From Hydrangea macrophylla (Eukaryota; Streptophyta; Magnoliopsida; Cornales; Hydrangeaceae), in contig CM066994.1 in NCBI GenBank assembly GCA_033977485.1, positions 117,142,458-117,206,457 of the forward strand: DNA of 64,000 nt, read 5' to 3'. Every line of letters begins with the position of its first letter. Position 1 is the stretch's first letter. Shown here in pieces: positions 46,613 to 56,904 of this stretch. The notes under the pieces are model-generated. The model was not told the origin of the DNA, ran no database searches, and saw only the letters and a list, made by a program, of their open reading frames with translations. A program made the position numbers and the translations under genes.

Positions 46613-47699
46613 TATTTCATTGCTTTCTCGATCATTCACTGCATGATTTTTCCTTTTATAGAAATGGGTCCAAGGAGAGACCCCGAGATGTTGAAGGCTA
46701 GGCAAGCCGTCGCTGCTGCTTGGATGGCCGAGAGGAGGAAGAGACTAGCTGCTGAGTCGGTGGCGATTAGCCTCTTAGGCGGCTAAGGCACGGGCCAACA
46801 GTTCAACAAGAATTGGGAAAAACATCGGCTCCTCGAGTAGAGGTGGTGCAGGACAGCACTCCCTGGGAAGATATACCGTCTGGGATGCCACTGGGAGAGT
46901 CGGCAGAGATTCGTGAGAGGGCCAGACTGGGCCTTCTCCCAAGCTAAGTGGGGATGTATGCCAATATATCTCCTCAGGCTTTTCAGGGATGACTGTACAG
47001 CCTCTCCCACTTTGTGAGTAACTCTTCCCCCATTGCCTTATTTTACTTTTTGGTTTGGTATAATAACTGATCGATTTATGATTACTTGTTGCAGGTCGAT
47101 TGCATGGCCACCAAAGCTGAGTCCTTCTTGCTCGCCTTGGCTGGGAGGGCTGTTGCTGCTGAAGCTGCCCTATCAAAGGAAAGGGCAACCTTGGAGGCCA
47201 AAGAAACCGCTCTGGCCATTGAGAAGGATAAGGTGATGGGTATGGCTCTGAATTTAGGCGCTGTACAAGCAGAGTTGGTGACCGCCCTAGCGGAGCTAAA
47301 TGTTGTTGGGCGAGTCTAGTGGTGGTGGAGGCTTGGGAGAGAGCTCTATCCAAGGTGGCAGTCGCAAGGTCTTCTGAGGAGGACTTTGATGATAGCTTCT
47401 TTCAGAGCTACGCGGACCTGAAAAAAGGGTTAGCTCGAGACCATCCAGAGTGGGACCTCTCAGCTTATGAAGGGATGGATTCCGACTTCTGGGATGTAGA
47501 GTTTGTTGTTGTTGAAGAAGCCACCGTTGGAGACGCACCGGCAGAGGATGCTACCACCGGCGAAGAGGTCGGGGAGGATGCTTCCACCGGCGGAGAGGTC
47601 GAGGATGAAGTGGTAGTAGTGGATGACTCTTCGTCTCGTATCTGTATTTATTTTCTTTTGTACTCATCTTGTTGGTTTTTTTTTGGGAGGCTGCTATAA
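46613..47699 (+). pseudogene. Antisense gene of element E, C-terminal coiled-coil exons
   Basis: Resumes after C2. An exon near 46,672 gives MGPRRDPEMLKARQAVAAAW, a basic Ala/Arg stretch, until a stop. A GTGAGT donor (about 47,012) and the acceptor TTGTTGCAG|GTC (47,096) lead to a Glu/Ala/Lys-rich coiled coil (VDCMATKAESFLLALAGRAV and on). TAG stops it near 47,317, after which the frame continues open as WERALSKV ... DFDDSFFQSYADLKKG and an acidic repeat (GEEVGEDASTGGEVEDE) to a stop at 47,697-47,699. Coiled-coil plus acidic C-terminus is usual for this gene type; the protein is broken by at least two stops and the C2 insertion. Confidence 0.65.
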
Positions 47700-48495
47700 T
47701 TGCCCCCCGAGCTATGTACTTTTTGATCGTTGAATGAAAAAAGGCCCTCCGAGGCCACCTTTGCGCCATTTTATTGTCCATGTAAGCACTTTAATTGCCT
47801 GCATTCCCTTGTGATTGCCCGAGTTTGACTTGTTAGTAGTCTTATCAGAACCTTGCCTTAGGAAAAGGCTTAGGACTGTGACCTATAGGGAGCACCTGGT
47901 CTTTTAGGGACCTGTAACGCCTTAAATTTCCTGAGTCGTTGATAACTAGGAGGTTTGTAGGTCCCGTCCGAGATAGTGCCAGCCTTCAATCCTCTTACTG
48001 CCCTGTCGGTTAACTCTCGGCATTATAGGTACTTAGGAATATTTTAGGAGTTAATTCCAAGTCCTGTTAGTGCTCGATGTGATTTTCTGTTTTATTTCAA
48101 TATTTTTCCTACCCCCAAGCTTTTGCTAAGGCAGGCGTGTGTGGAGAAAGTGATTGTAGGGAACTGACCTAGAATGTTGGTAGTTCTAAGGTCTTTTTAA
48201 GTTTGCTATCATCAGCCACCTAGGGGGATTTGCCCCCATCGTAGGTTATGGACCTAAGTGAAACCGATGCCTCGGGTGTGATCATGAGGTCTTTTGGTGC
48301 CTCGGGTGTGGTCCCGAGGTCTTATTTGTGCCTCGGGTGTGATCCCGAGGTCTTTTTGTGCCTTAAGTGCAATCTCGAGGTCCTTTTGTGGTGGAACATT
48401 AGTAAGGAACATTGTTTTCATTAATAGATTTTATTCTACCTGAAAAATACTATGATTGCTCAGGAAGAGCTACAACTTTGTGTAAACATAACTCC
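47700..48495 (-). other. Non-coding region between integrase and antisense gene, with tandem repeats
   Basis: Includes four roughly 38-bp units at 48,256-48,396 (TGCCTCGGGTGTG.TC..GAGGTCTTTTTG). These units and the GCCACCTAGGGGGATTTGCC word match element H in reverse complement. Confidence 0.65.
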
Positions 48496-49056
48496 CTAAC
48501 AAGTTCTAGCCCATAATTTACTGAAAATACTTCCGTAGATGCTCCAAGTTCCACGGGTGTGATAGGTTTGTCCATCTAGCGTTTGCAACCAGTAGGTTCC
48601 CGGTCGGTTGACTTGGGTAACTTTATATGGGCCTTCCCAGTTTGGTCCCAGTTTCCCGTGACTAAAAATTTTGGTGGACTAATTGACTGCCTTGAGAACG
48701 AGGTCCCCCACTTGGAAACTGCAGCGTTTTACTTTGCTGTTGAAGTACCGCGAGGCCCTCTGCTTGTATGCTACCACCTTTAAATATGCATGGTCTCTTT
48801 TTTCTTTTATTAGGTCGAGTTCCCCTCTAAGGGCTTCCTCGTTGCCTTGTTCGCTGAAATTTGCCACCTGGTACGTTGGTAATCTGAGCTCTATGAGTAC
48901 CACTGCCTCAAAGCCATAGGTAAGTGAGAATAGTGTTTCTCCTATTGCTGCTCGGGGAGTGCTAGGTAGGCCCATAAAAAGGTCGGTAGTTCATCAGCCC
49001 AAAGTCCATTGGCCTATTCAAGCCTGGTTTTAATGGACTGCAAAATTGTCCGGTTT
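48496..49056 (-). pseudogene. Element E integrase, C-terminal part
   Basis: Continues the integrase frame after solo LTR A. Several stops interrupt the first part. Then PRAAIGETLFSLTYGFEAVV, LRGELDLIKEKRDHAYLK and FNSKVKRCSFQVGDLVLK follow, with a stop in place of the usual Lys/Arg after VN, and HGKLGPNWEGPYKV, GTYWLQTLDG, ending at TAG 48,496-48,498. These are the C-terminal GPY/F-type blocks of Tat-lineage integrase, which bind DNA during integration. Confidence 0.82.
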
Positions 49057-49061
49057 GTCAC

Positions 49062-51477
49062 TGACAAGCATTGAATATTACACATTTATGTGCCAATATA
49101 ATAGACATAGTGCTCATTTAATCCCCAAATCCCTAGTTTTACATGTATATTTGAATTAATATAATTTAACAGTGATGTCACTCAAACGCATGTAATTATT
49201 TGTTTTTACACATTTTACATGTTTAGGCAAAAATGAAGTGAAATAAAGGGTAGGAAAGAGTAGCAACCACACTGTAGTAGTTCTAATACATTATGTTAGT
49301 CAAATATGTGAATAGAAAAACAAACAGTAGCAGTTACTATTCCTGTTTGATAACAAAAAAAAAAAAAAAAAAAAAAGGGAAACGTATCAGAACATCCAAG
49401 CTTCATATGAATTTTTTAATAGTTTTTTTTTTCTCTTTCTCTCTTTTCTTTGTTTTGCAGGAACGATGTCAGAGAATTGAAGACAAATAGGGACGAAGCG
49501 AAGACAATTTTTCAAACGCGTGCCCAAATGACGATCTCAGTGACGAATGTTTACCAAACCTTCATCTATAAAAAGAGACGAACAATCACAACTGAGAGAG
49601 AGCCTACAACAAGCACAACTTCACAACAGCACACACTGTTAGAGATAGAATAGTTTAGGGAGGTTATCATATGAGCACTTCATATTGTCCCTAGAAGTAG
49701 GAAATTTTAGTTTTTTTTTGCCTTTTCTAGTTCTAGTAGTTGTAAAAATTTACTTTTATGTAATTGATGATTTCATGTTCAAAAAGTATGTAGCAAAACT
49801 TTGTGTACAGTATTTCTTAAAATAAAATATTTGTTTTCTTGTACAACCTTTGTTAATTTGTAGTAGTAAAATATTCCTATTAAAGTTTAGATTTAATATT
49901 TTGAGTCTAGTTAGTACTTATAGTTGTCCTCTAAAATAGTTTGAAACCCCAAATTTTCAGTTTTTTTATAGCAATATTTCCATTCACTAAAAAATAAATT
50001 TTGTAAGAAAATGTCAAATTTCTTAGCCACATAGTTGTTATAATTACCTACTAAAGTCCAAAGCACACTATACCCATATCTCACTCCCAAATTAGATTAG
50101 GATTTGGTTTGACCTTATTTGTGTTCTTACAGTTCATTTACTGTGACCCCACAAGAATACAAAGTCAAAGGTTTAGTATTTTATTATAAATTCAATATTT
50201 CTATTTATGTATATTTTGTTAACCTAGTTGTACTAAACTTTGCTATTTTGCAGATTCCACAAATTTAACTACAACTCATGTTAAGTGAGGAAAAAAATAT
50301 ATTAATATTTTATTTCACCCTTACCTTAGTTTTACAATTTTAATTTTAATTGGACGGTGATTGTGTGCATCCATTTAATTTATCTTTTAATTTTATTTTG
50401 AAGACAGTTTCAATTCCAAAACGGTAGGCTAAAACTTTAATTAGGGATATGCAATAAAAACTTAAAAACCACAGCTTCTGTGCACTAATCTAAATGGGCA
50501 AATTTATCTAGATGGGTTGTTTTACCATTTATGGCCAAAAATATCTGTGTATCTATAGTTTATGACCATTTAACATGTTTATATACTATGGCTATATTGG
50601 GCTCAAAATATTACATATTTGAAATAAGAATATAATTATGTGGATTGTCAAACTATGCCTTTTGTCATAAAAAAACACCTAGCATACTCAAACAATTCAT
50701 ATGACAAAGTTTACATTTCAAATATGTGTTTATATATATTTTTATCCACTAATGGACAGGCAAATTATGTAGTGGCGGAGTAGTGGGGACTGGGCACCGA
50801 ATAACCCACGTCCGCGGCAGGTCACGGTTCGAACCTGGCTACAGCCCAATTGCCTTTTTATTTTTCTTTAAACCAAACGACGTCGTTTCATATCAAACCT
50901 GACACACTTGATATGACCCTGACTAGTGAAAGTTTATTTTCAAATAAAGAATGACTCTGCGCTCTTTTAAATGCCAAGTCCTTTTCAAATGCACAAAAGT
51001 TGTGGAATCTAGTGTTGGTTTTGCATATTCCCAATTCTTTAAATCATTTTTCCCTAGTTAATTAATATTTCTTGTTTTTAATAGCTATGCTTAAATATTT
51101 GTATTATTTACATCTTTCGCTATAATAATATCCATAAAGTCATTTGATGTAAATTTAGCTTTTATTTATTTTTCTTCCTTTTCTTACTAGTGTCTTAGTT
51201 AATTTATTTTGCACTGTTAAAATCTTTGCCATAAACTGTTACTAAAAATATAGCTTTTAATTTAGTTTTATTGCAAGAATATAAAATTAGTAGTTTAGTA
51301 AAACCCCACAAAAATCCATCATCTTTTTTTTTTTTTTTTTTTTAAGTGATAAAATAGTTATTGCCTATCTTTGTTTCCCGTTCCCTATGGGTTCGACCTG
51401 GAATTCCAGAACTTTATTACTTATACGATCACCTACACTTGGGTGTGATATGAAAATGCGTCAATAGGATGTCGTCA
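49062..51477 (+). mobile_element. Solo LTR A (Athila/Tat-like)
   Basis: 2416 bp, + strand ends TGACAAGCAT and GATGTCGTCA, TSD GTCAC (49,057-49,061 and 51,478-51,482). TATA box CTATAAAAAGAG (about 49,566). The 3' end has CCCTATGGGTTCGACCTGG and TACGATCACCTACACTTGGG, typical of Athila/Tat LTR ends before the PBS. It has neither PBS nor coding. It interrupts the element E integrase between Val-Thr and Asp. Confidence 0.85.
50765..50865 (+). mobile_element. Possible old tRNA-derived SINE inside LTR A
   Basis: A-box-like TGGCGGAGTAGTGG (50,773) and B-box-like GGTTCGAACC (about 50,826) about 50 bp apart, followed by a T/A-rich stretch. The same segment occurs in LTR B (split there by a MITE), so it predates both. 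TSD not recognisable. Confidence 0.4.
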
Positions 51478-51482
51478 GTCAC

Positions 51483-52260
51483 CTTGGCTTGGCCATTGGC
51501 TTGAGGATGCTTTGGAGAAGGGTAGTGATTTGATATACCATAGCCCAAGCAGAATTGCCTGAATACCAGGATGTCGAACTGCCTGCCATTGTCGCTAACT
51601 AGTACCCGGGGAATGCCGAACCTGCTGAGGATGTTCTTCTCGATAAAACTCTCCATTTTTTTTTCAATTATTGTTGCCAAGGGCTCGACATCTGCCCACT
51701 TGGTAATGTAGTCCACAGCGATGATGGCAAACCTAACCCACCCCTTTGCCATGGGAAGGGACCCGACTATGTCAATGCCCCACTGAGCATACGGCCAAGG
51801 ACTGAGGATTGGAGTTTGGAGCTCCTTCAGGCGGTTGATCATGTTGGCATGCCTTTGACATTTGTCACACCTCTTGACATAATCTTTGGAGTCTCAGACT
51901 ATTGTGGGCCAGTAGTAACCATGTAGTAGGGCCCTTCGGGAAAGTGCTCGGCTTCCGATGTGATTTTTACACACTCCTTCATGGATCTTATATAAGATTG
52001 CTTGGACATGGGATGGGTCGATGCATCGGAGGTAGAGTAGGGTAAATCCCTTTTTGTACAACACGCCATCCATGAAGTGGTATCTGGTCGCTCGGTATCT
52101 AACACGCCGGGCTTCATCCTTCCCTGTTGGTAGGCTCCTAGTGTTGAAGAAAGTTACAATGGGATCCATCCAGCTGGGTCCCAAGTCAATCGGGTCGACT
52201 TCCATGCCCTTTGAGTTGGAGATGCTAGGTTTAGATAAATTCTACCCTTATCCCTAGGAG
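51483..52260 (-). pseudogene. Element E integrase, N-terminal and core part
   Basis: Zinc-binding region with HEGVCKNHIGSRALSRRALL and YYWPTI (about 51,900-52,000). A damaged linker follows, then a catalytic core in a clean frame (51,483-51,842) with WGIDIVGSLPMAKG (first Asp) and VLVSDNGRQFD (second Asp). At PQANGQAKVTD the catalytic Glu of the D,D-35-E triad is replaced by Lys. The frame is then cut by LTR A and continues at 49,056. Confidence 0.87.
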
Positions 52261-53165
52261 GTCCGACTCTAAAGATGATGCTAGTCGTGCTAATCAATAG
52301 GCCCTAGTATTTTTTCCTCGGGATCTGCGTAATGGATAACCCTTTGAACTTCTTTATAACTATTCAGATGAGGGCCAGGTAGGCCACCATGTTGTCTTCC
52401 CGGGATCCATACTCCTGGAGGACTTGGTTGACAACTAGCTAGGAGTCGTTATACCCTTGAATTTGCTGTTTGTCCATTGAGGTAGCCAACTACAACCCGA
52501 CCAACAAAGCCTCATACTCGGCTTCATTATTGGAAGCTTGAAACCCAAACCTTAGGGCGTACTCTAGTTGGATCCCTTCGGGCATGGTCAGGATAACCCC
52601 TACCCCGCTGCCTTGCTTATTTGAGGACCCGTCCACATAAATACCCAGGTTGGTATGTCAGGTTATAGCTCGGGCGGTAACTCAGGCGGGTTGAACTCCT
52701 CGACTGGGTCTTTCGGGTACATAAATTCCACTAGGAAGTCTGCCACTGCTTGTCCATTGATTGTCGTTAGGGTTCTGTACACCACTTCAAAATCTTCCAA
52801 CTCCAATGCCCACTTCATGAGCCTCCCAAATGTTTCAGGCCAGGATAGGATCCTTTATAAAGGCTAGTTAGTGAGCACCACAATGACATGAGCTTGGAAG
52901 TACGGGCAGAGCCGTCTAGCCAAGGTAATGAGGGCGAAGACGAGCTTTTCTATCCTAGAGTATCTGCTTTCTGCGCCCTATAGTGCCCGGCTTGTGTAGT
53001 AGACCGGGTATTGTAACCTGTGCTCTTCTTTGATCAATGCTGAGCCGAGGGTGACACTGCCAAGTAAAGCAACAATTCCTCCTCTGGTACAGGCATCGAG
53101 AGTAGAGGAGGCGATGTCAGGTACTTCTTGAGCTCTTGAAATGCCTCCTTAGTCTAATTTTTCCA
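52261..53165 (-). pseudogene. Element E RT C-terminus and RNase H, decayed
   Basis: Minus-strand pieces EEHRLQYPVYYTSRAL and SRYSRIEKLVFALITLARRL mark the RT-RNase H connection. YRTLTTINGQAVADFLVEF belongs to the RNase H region. Many stops and shifts follow. The RT palm with its Y-x-D-D site is not found: protease-side sequence jumps directly to this C-terminal part near 53,150-53,165, indicating an internal deletion. Confidence 0.72.
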
Positions 53166-54114
53166 TCGGGCCTACTCCATCCCTCACGTCCCTCGGATCC
53201 ATCTCCTGGACGTTCAACACTTCTGCGATCGCTTCTCTATGCAGGGAACTAACATAACAACTCTAAGTGGTTGTTTGATCTCCATGTAGGCTTCCCGGAC
53301 CCTGAGGGGTTAGGAGCTTGATCACTAAGCTGTAGGTTGACACAACCGCCTTGACTTTGTTGAGCATAGGCCTTCCGAGGATGACATTATAAGCGGGAGG
53401 GGACTTCAACTACAATGAAATTTGTGAGTACAGAGACCTGCTATGGGTAGGTCCCCATAAGAACTGGCAATTCGATCATCCCGAGCGGTTATGTGCTCGA
53501 TCCATTAAATCCTACCAAGGGGGTGGCCACTGGTCAGAACCGGTCCCTCGATATCCCGATCTGATCGAAGGCCGAGGCAAATAGAATGTCCGAGGAGCTG
53601 CTCATGTCCACTAATACCCACTTAACCATGTAATTAGCTACGGGTAGGTCCCCATAAGAACTGGCAATTCGATCATCCCGAGCGGTTATGTGCTCGATCC
53701 ATTAAATCCTACCAAGGGGGTGGCCACCGGTCGGAACCTGTCCCTCGATATCCCGATCTGATCGAAGGTCGAGGCAAATAGAATGTTCGAGGAGCTACTC
53801 ATGTCCACTAATACCCACTTAACCATGAAATTAGCTATGGAGAGCATCGCCACCAACGAATCGTCGTGGGGGCAATTCAGGTCCTTAACATTATAGGATG
53901 ATAACGTCATTAAATCGGTCGGTAGGGAGTTGACTGATTGGACTTGCAGGACATCTACTCGGGATGCCCGAGCATGCCTTTTTCTCGTCGATTGTGAGTA
54001 CCATCCACTAGTTCTTCTTCCGGAGACCACATTGATGTGACCGAGGGGTTGCGACTGCTCGGGAGCTTGAGTGTCTGGTCGCGATCGCCTGTCTATAGTG
54101 ACAAACTCGGCGAG
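53166..54114 (-). pseudogene. Element E gag-protease region
   Basis: Continues from gag after LTR B (HLAEFVTIDRR). The protease motif reads KWVLVDMSSSSNILFA, where the Tat-lineage norm is VDNGSS or VDTGSS, so the Asp is kept but the Gly is lost. The core ends with VPSAYNVILGRPMLNKVKAV. The block coding for part of the domain is duplicated (about 53,443-53,838). Confidence 0.75.
53443..53838 (-). repeat. Tandem duplication in protease region
   Basis: Two direct copies of about 197 bp, each containing GGTAGGTCCCCATAAGAACT and ending near ACTTAACCATG, with few differences. Non-functional for coding. Confidence 0.9.
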
Positions 54115-54472
54115 GTGACTGTCAAACACTGAATGTTGCACATTCATGTGCCAATATAATAGACATAATGCTCATTTAATTCCCTAAATCTCTAGTTTTA
54201 CATGCATATTTGAATTAATATAATTTAATGATGATATCATTCAAATGCGTGTAATTATATGTTTTTACATATTTTTTATGTTTAGTAAAAATGAAGTGAA
54301 ATAATACAATAAAGGAAAGGAAAGAAGCAGCAAACACATGGGAGAATCTCCCATGTGCTTGTTAAAATCTACAACTAATAAAAAAAATGAAAAGCACAAA
54401 ACGTAAAAGACAAAGGCATGGATAAATTGTCAAAGGCATTGATGCCTTTGACAACGACATTCATGATGTTTT

Positions 54473-54476
<4 letters not shown>

Positions 54477-54520
<44 letters not shown>

Positions 54521-54549
54521 ATCTATCTATCTCTCTCTCTCTCTCTCTA
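54477..54549 (+). repeat. (CT)n/(CTAT)n microsatellite in LTR B
   Basis: Long CT run with TATC interruptions near 54,515-54,530. Not present in LTR A. Confidence 0.93.
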
Positions 54550-55882
54550 CAGGTTAAAATTCAAAGGCTTGTCAGACGATAGAAGAAAACTGAACACGCG
54601 AAGGAGAAAGAAGTGCCAAACGTGACGAATGCAGTGATGAATTCATCACATAATTTCGCCTATAAAAAGAGATGAGCAGGAGAAGCAAAGAGACACAACT
54701 CACAAGCACATCTTCACAACACACTGTTAGGGAGAGAATAGCATAGGGAGGTTATCATGTGAGCACTTCATATTGTCCCTAGAAATAGAAAACTTTAGTT
54801 TTTCTTTACCTTTTCTAGTTCTAGTAGTTGTAAAAATTTACTTTTATGTAATTGATGATTTCATGTTCAAAAAGTATGTAACAAAACATTGTGTACTGTA
54901 TTTCTTAAAATAAAATGTTTGTTTTCTTGTACAACCTTTGTCCAATTGTAGTAGTAAAATATTCCTATTAAAGTTTAGATTTAATATTTTTAGTCTAGTT
55001 AGTACTTATAGTTGTCCCCTAAAATAGTTTGAAATCCCAAATTTTCAGTTTTTATAGCAATATTTCCATTCACTAAAAACAAATTTTGCAAGAAAATGTC
55101 AAATTTCTTAGCCACGTAGTTGTTATAATCACCTACTAAAGTCCAAAGCACACCATACCCATATCTCACTCCCAAATTAGATTAGGATTTGGTTTGACCT
55201 TATTTGTGTTCTTGAAGTTCAACCACTATAACCCCACAAGAATCCAAAGTCAAAGGTCTAGTATTTTATTTTTGGTTTATCATTTCCATTTATGTATATT
55301 TTATTAGCCTAGTTGTACTAAACTTTGTTATTTTGCAGATTCCACAAATTCAACCCCAACTCATGTTAAGTTGAGAAAATAATATAATTATATTAGTTTT
55401 TACCCTTACCTTGGTTTTACAACTTTAATTTTAATTGGACGGTAATTGCGTGCATCTATTTAATTTATCTTTAAATTTTATTTGGAAGACAGTTTCAATT
55501 CTAAAATGGTAGGCTAAAACTTTAATTGAGGATATGCAATAAAAACTTAGAAACCACAGCTTCTGTACACTAATCTTAAATGGGCAAATTTATCTAGATG
55601 GGTTGTTTTTTCATTTATGGTAAAAAATATCTATGTATCTATAGTTTATGACCATTTAACATGATCATATACTATGGCTATATTGGGCTCAAAAGATTAC
55701 ATATTTGAAAAAAAGAATATGATTATGTGGATTGTCAAACTATGCCTTTTGTCATAAAAAACACCTAGCATACTCAAACAATTCATATGACAAAATTTAT
55801 ATATCAAATATGTATTTATATATATTTCTATCCACTAATGAACATGCAATTGTGTAGTGGCAGAGTGGTGGGGACTGGGCAC

Positions 55883-56110
55883 TAGGGGTGAAACCAAACT
55901 GACCAAAAATTGAAAATCGAAACCGAACCAAAAAAACCGAGGCTTTTCGGTCGATTTTTTCAAATATACAATAAGCCAAAAAAGGAACCGAACCGAATCG
56001 AGAAAAACCGAGCAAAACCGACATAACCGCCCTAACCGAGCATAGTCGGTCGGTTTTTTCAGTGCCAAAAAACCAAAAAAACCGAGCCGAACCGAACCGT
56101 TTCACCCCTA
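55883..56110. mobile_element. hAT-like MITE in LTR B
   Basis: 228 bp with 12-bp TIRs TAGGGGTGAAAC / GTTTCACCCCTA. The 8-bp TSD is CTGGGCAC / CTGGGTGC with two mismatches. The interior is built from AACCGAACCGA-type words. LTR A lacks the insertion at the same site, which confirms the ends. Confidence 0.88.
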
Positions 56111-56214
56111 CTGGGTGCCGAATAACCCACGTCCGCGGCGGGCATGGTTCGAACCTGGCTACTGCCCAATTGCCTTTTTAATGTTCTTTAAACTAAACGA
56201 CGTCGTTTCATATC

Positions 56215-56431
56215 AAACCTGACACACTTGATATGACCCTGACAAGTGAAAGTTTATTTTTAAATAAAGAATGACTTTGCGGTCTTAAATACCAAATGCT
56301 TTTCAAATGCAGAAAAGTTAACCCTGACAAACTTGATATGACCCTGACAAGTGAAAGTTTATTTTTAAATAAAGAATGACTTTGCGGTCTTAAATACCAA
56401 ATGCTTTTCAAATGCAGAAAAGTTATGGGAT
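56215..56431 (+). repeat. Tandem duplication in LTR B
   Basis: A unit of about 105 bp (ACCTGACACACTTGATATG... AATGCAGAAAAGTTA) is present twice in B and once in A. Confidence 0.88.
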
Positions 56432-56904
56432 CTAGTGTTGGTTTGCATATTCCCAATTCTTTAAATCACTTCTTCCAACTTAATTAATATTTCCCGTTTT
56501 TAATAACTTTGGTTAAATATTTGTATTATTTCTATCTTTCGCTAGTATTAAATCCAAAAAGGTTATCTCACAAAAATTTAGCTTTTATTTATTTTTCTTC
56601 CTTTTCTTACTAGTATCTTAGTTAATTTATTTGGACTGTTAAAATCTTTACCGTAAACTACTTAGAAAAAAATAACTTTTAATTAGTTTTATTGCAAAAA
56701 TATATATATGAAAACTAGTAGTTAGTAAAACCCCACAAAAATCCATCATCTTTCATTTTCTTTTTAAGTTACAAAATAGTTATTGCCTTTCTTTGTTTCC
56801 TGTTCCCTGTGGGTTCGACCTGGACTTCCAGAACTTTACTACTTGTACGATCACCTACACTTGGGTATGATAAGAAAATGCGTCAATAGGATGTCGTCAG
56901 TGAC

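Larger units (their letters stand above)
54120..56899 (+). mobile_element. Solo LTR B (same family as A)
   Basis: 2780 bp, + strand ends TGTCAAACAC and GATGTCGTCA, TSD GTGAC (54,115-54,119 and 56,900-56,904). TATA box CCTATAAAAAGAG (about 54,660). Longer than A because of a CT microsatellite, an hAT-like MITE and a tandem duplication. Removing it restores the element E gag frame across Gly-His-Leu. Confidence 0.86.

Noticed and set aside
50773..50836. Functional tRNA gene
   Set aside because: Only A/B-box-like words; no cloverleaf stem pairing or anticodon arm visible.
55797..56105. Minus 102-codon frame rich in Phe/Arg (RFGSVPF)
   Set aside because: Translation of the AACCGAACCG-type repeats in the hAT-like MITE.
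49062..56899. A and B as the two LTRs of one element
   Set aside because: Each has its own distinct TSD (GTCAC and GTGAC on +) and the sequence between them is element E integrase to protease, in continuous order with its flanks.
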